The notes beneath the pieces were generated by a model. It saw nothing but the letters and a program-made list of their open reading frames with translations, was not told where the DNA came from and ran no database searches. Below, piece after piece: positions 15,575 to 24,594 of a stretch of 64,000 nt of DNA (its first letter is position 1; the number at the start of each line of letters is the position of its first letter). The stretch covers positions 62,001 to 126,000 of the forward strand of contig NZ_LQPW01000167.1 in assembly GCF_002116635.1 (NCBI RefSeq), in the 5' to 3' direction. This DNA is from Mycobacterium szulgai (lineage in GTDB: Bacteria; Actinomycetota; Actinomycetes; Mycobacteriales; Mycobacteriaceae). Made by a program: the position numbers and the translations under genes.

Positions 15575-17250
15575 GCGCTAAGGCCCCCACAACGCGGGCG
15601 CCGCTGGATCCACGCCTGCTGCGGGCCTCGGGAGCGCTGCGCCGCTACCTGGTCGCGGCGGTGGGCTGCGGCGTGGTGATCTCTGGCTGCGCCATCGGCT
15701 CGGCGATCGTGCTGGCGAGTATCGTCGCGCGGGTGGTGGCCGACCCCTCGGCTCGTTGCCTGCGATGCTGGGTGGGACCTCTTTCAACCCTTTTGGCGCT
15801 GTGGATAATCCGCACACTGACACACTGGTTACAGGCGCGCTTGGGGGAACGGGGAGCCAGCGCGATCATCGCCGACCTCAGCGGTCAGGTGCTGGCCGCG
15901 GTGACCGCGCGGCCGCCCGCGGAGCTGGCCGCGCGACGCGATGCCGCCACGGTCGTGGTCACCCGCGGCCTGGACGGTCTGCGCCCCTACTTCACCGGTT
16001 ATCTCCCGACGTTGCTACTGGCCGCGATCCTGACGCCGGCCACCGTCGCGGTGATCGCCGTCTACGACATGAAATCGATGGCGATCGTGGCGATCACGCT
16101 GCCGCTGATACCGATCTTCATGGTGTTGATCGGAATGGCCACCGCTGACCGCTCGGCGGCCGCGCTGGCGGCGATGACCACGCTGCAAGCACGGTTGCTC
16201 GATCTGATCGCCGGGATCCCAACCTTGCGTGCACTGGGCCGGGCTTGCGGGCCAGAACAGCGCATCGCCGAACTGGATGCCGCACATCGACGCTCGACGA
16301 TGGCGACGCTGCGGATCGCGTTCCTGTCGGCGCTGGTGCTGGAACTGCTGGCCACGCTCGGCGTGGCGCTCGTCGCTGTGAGCATCGGCCTGCGCTTGCT
16401 GTTCGGCGAGATGAGTCTGGCCGCCGGCTTGACGGTCCTGCTGCTCGCACCCGATGTGTACTGGCCGCTGCGCCGCGTCGGCGTGGAATTCCATGCGGCC
16501 CAGAACGGTAAAACCGCTGCCGACAAAGCCTTCGCACTGATCGGCGAGCCGGAACCGCAAATACCTCACGGGCGGACCGTCACCGCCCGGGGCGCCGAGA
16601 TTCGACTGGCGGGCCTCGACGTCATGACTCGGGATGGCCGCGCGCCGCATGACCTGACGGCGGTAATCGAACCGGGCCGGGTAACTGTGCTGACCGGACC
16701 TAACGGCGCCGGCAAGAGCACCACACTGCAGGTGATTGCGGGACTCACCCCGCCATCGGCCGGACGGGTCACGGTAGCCGGAATCGAAGTGGGCGAACTT
16801 ATGCCGGCCGATTGGTGGCGGCAATTGTCCTGGCTCCCGCAGCGCCCAGTGCTGCTCCCGGGAACCGTACGCGACAATCTGCTGCTGCTCGGCCCCCTTG
16901 ACGACCTTGAAAGAGCTTGTGCGACAGCCGGATTCGATGCGGTGCTGGCCGAGCTACCCGATGGGCTGGACACCGTGCTCGGCCGCGGCGGCGTGGGGCT
17001 TTCCCTGGGCCAGCGGCAACGCTTGGGTCTGACCAGGGCGCTTGGCTCGTCCAAAGCTGTGCTGCTGCTGGATGAACCGACCGCACACCTGGACGCCCGC
17101 ACCGAGGACCGCGTCCTTGCGGCCCTCGTCGAGCGCGCTCGTGCCGGTGCGACCGTGGTGGTCGTCGGCCACCGCGAACGGGTCGTCGCAATCGGCGACC
17201 GGGTCGTCGACGTCACCGCAGAGAGCCGGGTGGACTATGCGCCGGTGTGA
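15571..17250 (+). CDS. cydD: CydD: ABC exporter half for cytochrome bd assembly
   Basis: With CydC it forms the thiol/haem-related ABC exporter needed for bd oxidase assembly. An N-terminal membrane domain (about residues 20-330) is followed by an ATPase with Walker A GPNGAGKST, signature LSLGQRQR and Walker B AVLLLDEPTAHLD. The protein-like sequence begins LSAKAPTTRAPLDPRLLRAS. The codon there is CTG at 15571, which overlaps the cydB stop as CTGA, just where ATGA or GTGA would be expected. The next upstream standard starts (TTG 15502, ATG 15493) lie well inside cydB. The start is therefore uncertain; as drawn the product has 559 residues. Confidence 0.93.
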   Translation: MSAKAPTTRAPLDPRLLRASGALRRYLVAAVGCGVVISGCAIGSAIVLASIVARVVADPSARCLRCWVGPLSTLLALWIIRTLTHWLQARLGERGASAIIADLSGQVLAAVTARPPAELAARRDAATVVVTRGLDGLRPYFTGYLPTLLLAAILTPATVAVIAVYDMKSMAIVAITLPLIPIFMVLIGMATADRSAAALAAMTTLQARLLDLIAGIPTLRALGRACGPEQRIAELDAAHRRSTMATLRIAFLSALVLELLATLGVALVAVSIGLRLLFGEMSLAAGLTVLLLAPDVYWPLRRVGVEFHAAQNGKTAADKAFALIGEPEPQIPHGRTVTARGAEIRLAGLDVMTRDGRAPHDLTAVIEPGRVTVLTGPNGAGKSTTLQVIAGLTPPSAGRVTVAGIEVGELMPADWWRQLSWLPQRPVLLPGTVRDNLLLLGPLDDLERACATAGFDAVLAELPDGLDTVLGRGGVGLSLGQRQRLGLTRALGSSKAVLLLDEPTAHLDARTEDRVLAALVERARAGATVVVVGHRERVVAIGDRVVDVTAESRVDYAPV

Positions 17251-18883
17251 TGCGGGCCCAGTGATCGAGCTACTGGGGCCCCGGCTGCCGCGGATCCTGG
17301 TCGCCATCGCGCTCGGGGTGCTGTCGTTGGGCAGTGCCTTAGCGCTGGCCGGTGTTTCGGCATGGCTCATCACCCGCGCCTGGCAGATGCCGCCGATCCT
17401 CGACCTGTCCGTGGCGGTAGTGGCGGTGCGCATGTTCGCGATCTCGCGAGGCGTCTTGCACTACTGCGAGCGACTGGCCACCCATGACACGGCGCTGCGC
17501 GCGGCGGGCACCGCGCGGGTGCGGCTCTACGAGCGGCTGGCGCACGGACCGGCCTCGGCCACTGTTCGGCTGCACAGCGGTGAACTGGTGGCACGTATCG
17601 GCGCTGACGTCGACACCCTGGCCGATGTGTTGGTGCGCGCCGTAGTGCCGATCGGGGTCGCCGCGGTGCTCGCGATTGCGGCAACCGTGGTTGTCGGAAT
17701 CATCTCGATACCGGCCGCCGGCATACTCGCGATCTGCCTGGTGATCGCCGGGGTAACTGCTCCTTGGCTGGCGGGCCGCGCCGCCGCGGCGCAGGAAACG
17801 CTCGCCCGACAGCATCATTCCGAGCGTGACACGTCCGCGCTCGTCGCGCTCGAATACGGGCCCGAACTTCGCGTCGCCGGCGCGCTGTCGCGGGTCATCG
17901 CCGAATCGCAACGGCGCCAGCGCGTCTGGGGTGCGGCACTCGACGTTGCCGCGCGACCCGCCGCCGTCGCCGACGCCATGCCGACGGCGGCGATCGGGGT
18001 CAGCGTGCTCGGCGCGGTGGCGGCCGCAATCGCCATGGCACCTACCGTCGCGCCGACGACGCTGGCAATCCTGATGTTGTTGCCACTATCGGCATTCGAG
18101 GCGACCAACGCCCTGCCCGCGGCCGCTATCCAAATGACGCGATCCCGAATCGCAGCACATCGCCTGCTGGACCTGGCCCCGGCCAACCCCGAGGAAACCA
18201 CTGCGCCGCTATCCTCACCTGCTGTCTTCGGCCGGTTATCCGCCGACATCCGGTCCGGTCACACTCCGGCGCAGTCGATCCATGCGGCAGTCAACCTCGC
18301 ACCGGGGGCACGGCTGGCCATCACCGGCGCCAGCGGTTCGGGCAAGACGTCACTGCTGATGACGTTGGCGGGCCTGCTGACGCCAGTGAGCGGGCGGGTG
18401 CTTTTGGACGGAATTGAGCTGAGCCGCCTCGATGAGGCCGAATTACGGAGCAGGGTCACGCTTTTCGCCGAAGACGCGCACATCTTCGCCACCACGGTCC
18501 GAGACAACTTGCTGGTTGCCCGCGGCGATTGCACCGACGAGGAACTGACGGCCGCCCTGCAGATGGTCGGCCTCGACGGGTGGCTGTCGGGTCTCCCGGA
18601 CGGCCTGGCGACAGTATTGATTGGTGGCGCACAGGCGGTCTCGGCCGGTCAGCGCAGACGGTTGCTACTGGCCCGAGCGATCCTCTCCCCCGCCAAAATC
18701 GTGCTGCTTGACGAACCCACCGAGCACCTCGACGCGGCTGACGCCGAGCAGGTGCTCAGTGATCTACTGAGCACCGATTCCGCATTGCTGCCGCAACGAA
18801 CCGTTGTGGTGGCGACGCACCATCTGCCCGACGACACTTGCTGCGCCACGCTGGCGATCACAGATGTCGCCGGCGCGGCATGA
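17237..18883 (+). CDS. cydC: CydC: ABC exporter half for cytochrome bd assembly
   Basis: This is the second half of the CydDC exporter. A membrane domain (residues about 15-300) is followed by an ATPase with Walker A GASGSGKTS, Walker B KIVLLDEPTEHLD and a degenerate signature (AVSAGQRRRLLLARA). The start is either ATG 17237, overlapping the end of cydD, or GTG 17261, ten bases after its stop; as drawn it has 548 residues. Its 3' end overlaps the convergent DUF2156 gene by 26 bp. In M. tuberculosis cydDC loss impairs bd oxidase function. Confidence 0.94.
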   Translation: MRRCDAGPVIELLGPRLPRILVAIALGVLSLGSALALAGVSAWLITRAWQMPPILDLSVAVVAVRMFAISRGVLHYCERLATHDTALRAAGTARVRLYERLAHGPASATVRLHSGELVARIGADVDTLADVLVRAVVPIGVAAVLAIAATVVVGIISIPAAGILAICLVIAGVTAPWLAGRAAAAQETLARQHHSERDTSALVALEYGPELRVAGALSRVIAESQRRQRVWGAALDVAARPAAVADAMPTAAIGVSVLGAVAAAIAMAPTVAPTTLAILMLLPLSAFEATNALPAAAIQMTRSRIAAHRLLDLAPANPEETTAPLSSPAVFGRLSADIRSGHTPAQSIHAAVNLAPGARLAITGASGSGKTSLLMTLAGLLTPVSGRVLLDGIELSRLDEAELRSRVTLFAEDAHIFATTVRDNLLVARGDCTDEELTAALQMVGLDGWLSGLPDGLATVLIGGAQAVSAGQRRRLLLARAILSPAKIVLLDEPTEHLDAADAEQVLSDLLSTDSALLPQRTVVVATHHLPDDTCCATLAITDVAGAA

Positions 18884-20261
18884 ACTCCAGCGACAGCAAC
18901 ACGAACATCAACGGAACGAGCTGCCTCAGCGTGACCAATGCATAGCGGCGACAGTCCATCGCGTGAAACTTGCGCAGGTACCGGTACAACGACTCCAGCG
19001 CGATCAGCGGATCCAGCACATGGATCAGCCGGTAGAACACGCGGTGCAGCCAGCTGCGCTGGCTTTCCTCGAACAGTTCCGGAAACGCCGCGAAGGCCAG
19101 CGATACCCGTTGCCCCCCGGCATTTTTGGTGGCTTCGATCATATCGATGGTGAGACGCTCGTCGAGGCCGTTGGGTGCCCCGCGGCGCCGCCACGGCACA
19201 TCAAGGGAGATGTCACTGCCGGCGCCGGCCGTGGTGAAGCGGTCGAAGCCCTGTACCTTGCCCGATGCGTCCCTGGCGATGATCAGCTGCACTCCCGGGA
19301 ATCGGCCCTCCAATACGCCGTCCAGATTCATGCAGAAGCCCCGATCGGTGCGGCTCCCTTTTGGTGAGGCCACCAGCACCTCGGTCAGCTCGGCCCGTTG
19401 CTCGTCGTCGAGTGCCTGCTCGGCCACGATCTCGGTGGTGATGCCGGCGTTGTGGGTACGCCGCACGGCCTGACGCAGATTGCGGAATCTGCGGCCCACC
19501 ATCTCGAAGCTGGACACGTCGATGACGACGTCTCGCCCAATCGGGATGGCCCGCAGCGCTTGTCCGATTACCGCAGGATCGGTCCACAGGTCCAGTCGCC
19601 GCTCGCTGCAGCCGATCACAACCATCCGCCAGCCGCGGGTGTGGCACATCGCCGCGAAATCAGCCACCAGCGCGCGGAATTGCGTTTCATCGCCGACGGG
19701 ATCCCCGCTGACTACCGCGAACCCCATCCGCGTCCGGAAGGCAAGCGTCGCCGATCCGTCGGCGCTGAAGTGGTAACACTTGCCCGTCTGCATGGCGAAG
19801 GGCGCCAACGGGTCTTCCTGAGTCGCGCTGATCAACGCCCACACCCGGAGCAGATCTTGTTGCCGTGGATGCGCTGCCGTCGACCACATCAGCACCAGGC
19901 CCGAACCAGCGATCAAGACGTCACCGAGCAAGTCGAATGACAGCACATGGGCACCCAGACCCACCACCAGGAAGCCGGCCGCCGCCGCGGCGTGCATCGC
20001 CGTTACCGGACGGCCCAGGAAGATTCCGCGGGCGATCAACGCCACTGCGGCCAGCACCGTGAGCGACCAAGCCAACCGGCCAGCGGCCTGCCAGTTCTCG
20101 TGCCGGTAGTTTCGCGCCAGCAATGAGATCAGCCAGCATGCCGCGCAGAAGACGGCCAAAGCACCGACCCACCGCGCCCGCACCGAGCCGAAGTGCACGA
20201 CAACGCGCTGGTGGGCGCGCAGCCTCGCGAGGACGTCGACTGACGACTCTTTCACACTCAC
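18858..20261 (-). CDS. DUF2156 membrane protein (Rv1619-like)
   Basis: The 467-residue product has an N-terminal block of about four or five hydrophobic helices (WVGALAVFCAACWLISLLA, LAWSLTVLAAVALIARGIF, AAAAAGFLVVGLGAHVLS). A cytosolic DUF2156 domain of GNAT-like fold follows, as found in the catalytic part of phosphatidylglycerol lysyltransferases (DPLAPFAMQTGKCYHF, AFRTRMGFAVVSGDPVG, FRNLRQAVRRTHNAG, ISLDVPWRRRGAPNGLDE). It ends in a hydrophobic segment (LVPLMFVLLSLEFM). It may modify a membrane lipid with an amino acid, but lysyl transfer by this paralog is not shown. Confidence 0.9.
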   Translation of the reverse strand: MSVKESSVDVLARLRAHQRVVVHFGSVRARWVGALAVFCAACWLISLLARNYRHENWQAAGRLAWSLTVLAAVALIARGIFLGRPVTAMHAAAAAGFLVVGLGAHVLSFDLLGDVLIAGSGLVLMWSTAAHPRQQDLLRVWALISATQEDPLAPFAMQTGKCYHFSADGSATLAFRTRMGFAVVSGDPVGDETQFRALVADFAAMCHTRGWRMVVIGCSERRLDLWTDPAVIGQALRAIPIGRDVVIDVSSFEMVGRRFRNLRQAVRRTHNAGITTEIVAEQALDDEQRAELTEVLVASPKGSRTDRGFCMNLDGVLEGRFPGVQLIIARDASGKVQGFDRFTTAGAGSDISLDVPWRRRGAPNGLDERLTIDMIEATKNAGGQRVSLAFAAFPELFEESQRSWLHRVFYRLIHVLDPLIALESLYRYLRKFHAMDCRRYALVTLRQLVPLMFVLLSLEFMPRRRHL

Positions 20262-20338
20262 CTCCCGATGAGCTGCGTCTACCCGAAAACGTTACGCCGA
20301 ATCGCCGCCGTGACGAGGGTCTTACGTATACGACCTGT

Positions 20339-21205
20339 CTATCGGCGCGCGGCGGGAAAGTATTTCAGGACGCCTTCTTGCATCACGGTCGCCACGAGTT
20401 GCCCGGAGCTGTCGAAGAAATGCCCGCTGCCCAGGCCACGCGAATCCGCAGCCACCGGCGACGACGTCGAATACAGCACCCAGTCGTCGAAGTTGACCTG
20501 GCGGTGAAACCACACCGAGTGGTTGGCGGATGCGGCAAAAATGCGGTCGAAACCCCAAGACAGTCCGTGGGTGGTGATCACCGAGTCCAGCACTGTGGTA
20601 TCCGATGAATAGAGCATGGTCGCGGTGTGCAGCACGGGATCGTCGGGCATCGCGCCCAAAGCCTTGACCCAAACCCGGTTGTAGCCGAGCCGATCGCCTT
20701 TGTCCCGCATCACCCACGACGGGTCATTCGTGTAGCGCCATTCGATGGGCTGCAGCGCGTTGACGAAATGCGGGACGGTTTCCTCGTAGCCGCGCAGCAA
20801 CTCACCGATCGTGGGGAGCGCATGCGGCTTGACCACCTCTGGGGGTTCGACGGCGTGCTCGAGTCCGGCGCCGCCGGACATGTAGGAGACCAGCGCGGAG
20901 GACAACAGCACGCCGTCCTGCACCGCATCGACGCGCCTATTGGCGAAGCGACGCTCGTCACGCAGCCGCACCACCTGGAACTCGATGTCCTTGCCGGTGT
21001 CACCGCCGTTGATGAAGTGCACCGAAAAAGCACTCGGCGGCAGCTCGGCACGGATCAGGCTGCGGCTGCTGGCGACGAATGACTGCGCCATGAGCTGGCC
21101 GCCGAACGTCCGCATCGGGTTCTTGCTGGGATGGGAACCGACAAACCGGTCCTCGGAGATGCGATTCAGATCCAGTACGTCCAGCAGTTCCTGAAAATCA
21201 GACAC
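20339..21205 (-). CDS. tesB1: Acyl-CoA thioesterase II
   Basis: This enzyme hydrolyses acyl-CoA to free acid and CoA. The 288-residue protein has two hotdog domains. The first carries MRTFGGQLMAQSF, HFINGGDTGKDIEFQV and RRFANRRVDAVQDG; the second carries DRIFAASANHSVWFHRQVNFDDWVLY-type sequence and ends GVLKYFPAAR. These match TesB. It lies 60 bp downstream of pykA on the same strand, as in M. tuberculosis (Rv1618). Confidence 0.96.
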   Translation of the reverse strand: MSDFQELLDVLDLNRISEDRFVGSHPSKNPMRTFGGQLMAQSFVASSRSLIRAELPPSAFSVHFINGGDTGKDIEFQVVRLRDERRFANRRVDAVQDGVLLSSALVSYMSGGAGLEHAVEPPEVVKPHALPTIGELLRGYEETVPHFVNALQPIEWRYTNDPSWVMRDKGDRLGYNRVWVKALGAMPDDPVLHTATMLYSSDTTVLDSVITTHGLSWGFDRIFAASANHSVWFHRQVNFDDWVLYSTSSPVAADSRGLGSGHFFDSSGQLVATVMQEGVLKYFPAARR

Positions 21206-21265
21206 TGACTCAACCTATCGCCCGGCTCCTCCGCAGATCGCGAAGCAACCGGCATCGTCGCCGGA

Positions 21266-22684
21266 CTAGACGTCGTCCTCGCCGATCCGGTGCACATGGA
21301 TCAGGTTCGTCGAACCCACTGTGCCCGGCGGCGCACCCGCCACGATGACAACCAGGTCACCCCGCTTGTAGCGGCCCAATTCGAGCAGCGACTTGTCGAC
21401 CTGGCGGATCATGCCGTCGGTGGACGTCATCATCGGGACGATGAAGGTTTCGGTGCCCCAGGTCATCGCGAGCTGACTGCGCACCTCGGGCCACGCGGTA
21501 AAGGCCAGTAGCGGTAGCGGGGTGTGCAGACGCGCCAGCCTTCGCACGGTGTCGCCGGATTGGGTGAACGCGACCAGAGCCTTGGCGTCCAAACGCTCGC
21601 CGATATCGCGGGCCGCATAGGAGATCACTCCGCGCTTGGTGCGCGGCACGTGGGTCAGCGGCGGAGCGGCCGTCGAATTCTCCTCAACGGCACACACGAT
21701 CCGCGACATCGTCTGGACCGCCAGCAGCGGGTACTTGCCCACCGACGTCTCACCGGACAGCATCAGGGCGTCGGCGCCGTCCAGCACGGCATTGGCGACG
21801 TCGGACGCCTCGGCCCGCGTCGGCCGGGAATTCTCGATCATCGAGTCGAGCATCTGGGTCGCCACGATGACCGGCTTGGCGTTCTCCCGGGCGATCTGGA
21901 TCGCCCGCTTCTGCACCAGCGGAACCTCTTCCAGCGGCAGCTCCACTCCCAGGTCGCCGCGAGCCACCATGACGGCGTCGAAGGCCAGCACGATGGCCTC
22001 GAGATTGTCGATGGCCTCCGGCTTTTCCAGCTTGGCGATCACCGGGACCCGCCGGCCGATCCGATCCATGATCTCGTGCACCAGCTCGACGTCCGACGGC
22101 GAGCGCACGAAGGAAAGCGCCACCATGTCGACGCCGAGGTCCATCGCGAAGGTGAGGTCCTCGATGTCCTTTTCCGACAGAGCCGGCGCCGAGACGTTCA
22201 TCCCGGGCAGGGAGATGCCCTTGTTGTTGCTGACCGGACCGCCCTCGGTAACCGTGCAGACCACGTCGTCGCCGGCGACGTGATCGACCAGCAGTCCTAC
22301 CTTGCCGTCGTCGACTAGGACCCGGTCTCCGGCAACGGCGTCCTGGGCCAATCTCTTGTAGGTGGTGGACACCCGGTCGTGGCTACCCTCGCAATCGGCG
22401 ACGGTGATCACGACGGTTTCGCCGTCGGCCCAGTAGGTGGGCCCGGTAGCGAAACGGCCCAGCCTGATTTTCGGGCCCTGCAGGTCGGCGAGCACACCGA
22501 CGGCCCGGCCGGTGGCGTCGGAGGCCGCTCGGACCCGCTCGTAAGCGGCCTTGTGGTCCGCGTAATCGCCGTGGCTGAAGTTCATTCGGGCGACGTCCAT
22601 TCCGGCTTCGACGAGCGCCCTGACCAATTCATCCTGCGCAGTGGCCGGACCTAGAGTGCAGACGATCTTTCCGCGTCTTGTCAC
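21266..22684 (-). CDS. pykA: Pyruvate kinase
   Basis: It converts phosphoenolpyruvate and ADP to pyruvate and ATP. The 472-residue sequence shows RRGKIVCTLGPAT at the start, MNFSHGDYADH, LADLQGPKIRLG, the catalytic-site segment VIAKLEKPEAIDNL, the metal-binding VMVARGDLGVELP and the TRAEASDVANAVLDGADALMLSGETSVGKYP signature. The C-terminal regulatory domain is present (LVAFTQSGDTVRRLARL). A 270-bp upstream region separates it from the divergent cutinase. Confidence 0.98.
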   Translation of the reverse strand: MTRRGKIVCTLGPATAQDELVRALVEAGMDVARMNFSHGDYADHKAAYERVRAASDATGRAVGVLADLQGPKIRLGRFATGPTYWADGETVVITVADCEGSHDRVSTTYKRLAQDAVAGDRVLVDDGKVGLLVDHVAGDDVVCTVTEGGPVSNNKGISLPGMNVSAPALSEKDIEDLTFAMDLGVDMVALSFVRSPSDVELVHEIMDRIGRRVPVIAKLEKPEAIDNLEAIVLAFDAVMVARGDLGVELPLEEVPLVQKRAIQIARENAKPVIVATQMLDSMIENSRPTRAEASDVANAVLDGADALMLSGETSVGKYPLLAVQTMSRIVCAVEENSTAAPPLTHVPRTKRGVISYAARDIGERLDAKALVAFTQSGDTVRRLARLHTPLPLLAFTAWPEVRSQLAMTWGTETFIVPMMTSTDGMIRQVDKSLLELGRYKRGDLVVIVAGAPPGTVGSTNLIHVHRIGEDDV

Positions 22685-22841
22685 GACGACAAAGCATAGT
22701 CGTGGTTAGCTGCCCGCGGTGCGCCTCGGCGATGCTACGTATGCCGCTGCGGCGCCTCCCCGACCCAAAAGACTTCAGCACGATCGGTTGATCAGGTGTA
22801 TCTTTTTGTCTGACAACAACTTTGCAACAGGAGTCGAGTCT

Positions 22842-22961
22842 ATGTCCGGCTGGGATGGCCAACCTGCTCGAGACGGTTGGGGAGTGGTTTTACCGATGTG
22901 GATTTGTGGCCGAAAAAGTCTGTTTGAGCAGGCGCGTACCTGGGCAACTACTGCGTCATGA
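22842..22961 (+). CDS. Possible 39-residue upstream ORF coupled to the cutinase
   Basis: An ATG at 22842 preceded by CAGGAG opens a frame of 39 codons (MSGWDGQPARDGW at its start) whose stop TGA overlaps the cutinase ATG as ATGA. It has no recognisable family. It could be a coupling leader peptide, or chance. The rest of the 22685-22957 gap shows nothing else I can support. Confidence 0.25.
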   Translation: MSGWDGQPARDGWGVVLPMWICGRKSLFEQARTWATTAS

Positions 22962-23695
22962 TTGCACGCCCCTTCCTTCGTCTCGCAGGTCCAGCCGCTG
23001 CGGCCGTGTGGACCCTCAGCGCATCCGTCCTTCCCGGCATAGCCGTTCCGTCGGCGTCGGCCGAGCCCTGCCCCGATGTCGAGGTGGTGTTCGCCCGCGG
23101 CACCGGTGAAGATCCCGGTGTCGGCCCAACGGGTCAGGCCTTCATCGACCACCTGCGTCCTCGCATCGGCGCGAAGTCGCTGGGCGTATATCCGGTCAAT
23201 TACCCCGCCAGCGACGAGTGGGCCACCGGTGTCGACGGCATCAGAGACGCTGGCGCTCACGTCGTTTCGATGGCCGGCACTTGTCCCAATACGCAGATGG
23301 TGCTCGGCGGCTATTCGCAAGGCGCGGCCGTGATGGGCTTCGTCACCTCGTCTGCGGTGCCCGACGGGATCGATCCCACGACCGTTCCGAAGCCGCTTGA
23401 TCCCACGGTCGCCAACCACGTCTCGTCAATCGTGCTCTTCGGCCTGCCCAACATCCGCGCGATGGAATTCCTTGGACAGCCACCGGTGGCCATCGGTCCC
23501 CTGTACCAGGCGAAGACAATCAAGGTATGCGCAACCGACGACCCGGTGTGCTCGCAGGGGCTCAACTTCGCGGCCCACAATGCGTACGCGGATGACGGCA
23601 TGATGATCGACCAAGGCGCGGCCTTTGCCGCCAGCCGCCTTGGGCCCAGCGCGCCGGCGCCGGGCGCCCCTGCGCAGGGCGGTTTTGGAAACTGA
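22958..23695 (+). CDS. Secreted cutinase-like esterase
   Basis: The 245-residue protein has a signal peptide (hydrophobic LRLAGPAAAAVWTLSASVLPGIAV, with cleavage after SASA) and a cutinase domain starting CPDVEVVFARGTGE. The catalytic serine lies in GGYSQGAAVM, the Asp in CATDDPVC and the His in AAHNAYADDG. The cysteines fit the usual disulfides. Mycobacterial Culp proteins hydrolyse lipid esters at the cell surface. A Pro/Ala/Gly-rich tail ends the protein. I do not recall a cutinase between pykA and Rv1616 in H37Rv, so this copy may be lineage-specific. Confidence 0.95.
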   Translation: MIARPFLRLAGPAAAAVWTLSASVLPGIAVPSASAEPCPDVEVVFARGTGEDPGVGPTGQAFIDHLRPRIGAKSLGVYPVNYPASDEWATGVDGIRDAGAHVVSMAGTCPNTQMVLGGYSQGAAVMGFVTSSAVPDGIDPTTVPKPLDPTVANHVSSIVLFGLPNIRAMEFLGQPPVAIGPLYQAKTIKVCATDDPVCSQGLNFAAHNAYADDGMMIDQGAAFAASRLGPSAPAPGAPAQGGFGN

Positions 23696-23759
23696 GTCAC
23701 GCTGTCCTGGAAAACGGACGGCGGCCCGCCTGCTGACCGTGCGTTGTCCGGAGTCGGGG

Positions 23760-24200
23760 TTACCCGCTGAAAACGGTTGGCACCAACGGGAAACCGGGTA
23801 GGTTACGCAGCACCGTCCACGCCGTCATCGACACCGCGATCGTGATCGCGGTAGGTATTGACCGCAATGACTGGCCACGGGTGCGGCGCAGGACGACCCA
23901 GGCCGCCAGCAGGGGAAGGCCGACGAGAAAGAAGACGTTGTCGTTGATGCTGGCGACGAAATCGCCGTGCAGCAGATCGTGTGTCATCCTTAGGCCGCCG
24001 CAGGCGGGGCAATTCCAGCCGGTGAGCCATTTGAACGGGCATTGCGGGTACACCGACTGCGTGTTGTGCGGGTCGACAAAGCCGATATAGCCGAGTGTGC
24101 CGGCTAGCAGTGCGGCCGAACCGGCGGCACTGTATAGGCCCACGCGCCGTCGTCGATGTTTCCGGTCGTGCGAAGCCTGGGAAGTTTGATCAGGTTCCAT
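23760..24200 (-). CDS. DUF2752 membrane protein (Rv1616-like)
   Basis: The 146-residue product has a basic N-terminus, a first helix (AAGSAALLAGTLGYIGF), then the DUF2752 signature CPFKWLTGWNCPACGGLRM with three cysteines and HDLLHGDF, and two more helices. The family's biochemical role is not established. It overlaps the TM2-domain gene upstream by 11 bp and belongs to the same operon. Confidence 0.92.
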   Translation of the reverse strand: MEPDQTSQASHDRKHRRRRVGLYSAAGSAALLAGTLGYIGFVDPHNTQSVYPQCPFKWLTGWNCPACGGLRMTHDLLHGDFVASINDNVFFLVGLPLLAAWVVLRRTRGQSLRSIPTAITIAVSMTAWTVLRNLPGFPLVPTVFSG

Positions 24201-24570
24201 CGCGCAATGGGCGTCCCTGCGGGTCGCTGACCTTGTCGGTCAGCATTAGCACGGCGTCGATGACGCCCCAGATGATCGCACCCAATCCGCAGGTCACCCA
24301 ACCCACCAACAGCTGCGCGATACCCAAACCCGTTTCACCGATGTAGATGCGCCCGATACCGGCAATGCCGAAGAGTCCAAGTAGTTGCAGCAGTCCGGCG
24401 ACAACCTTGGACTTGTCCGAATAGGGTTGCCCGGTAACCGGGTGCCGGCCATAGGGCGCGGACGGGTCGTAGTTCCCGCCGACGTACTGCGGCGGGAAAG
24501 GCGGCGGGTATCCCGGTTGCTGTTGGTAGGGGCCAGGCTCTGGCACACCGGACCACGACTGGTCAGTCAC
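24190..24570 (-). CDS. TM2 domain protein (Rv1615-like)
   Basis: The 126-residue protein starts with a Pro/Gln/Tyr/Gly-rich cytosolic stretch (PYQQQPGYPPPFPPQY) followed by a TM2 domain: two helices joined by the GIGRIYIGETGLGIAQLL turn, then GLGAIIWGVIDAVLML. Its function is unknown. It lies 24 bp after lgt and overlaps the DUF2752 gene, so all three are probably one transcript. Confidence 0.92.
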   Translation of the reverse strand: MTDQSWSGVPEPGPYQQQPGYPPPFPPQYVGGNYDPSAPYGRHPVTGQPYSDKSKVVAGLLQLLGLFGIAGIGRIYIGETGLGIAQLLVGWVTCGLGAIIWGVIDAVLMLTDKVSDPQGRPLRDGT

Positions 24571-24594
24571 CGTTTCAGCATGCCAGATCGGTGT

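Noticed and set aside
16015..16824. Long antisense frame of 269 codons across cydD
   Set aside because: Its composition is typical of the reverse strand of GC-rich coding DNA and the cydD frame fully explains the sequence.
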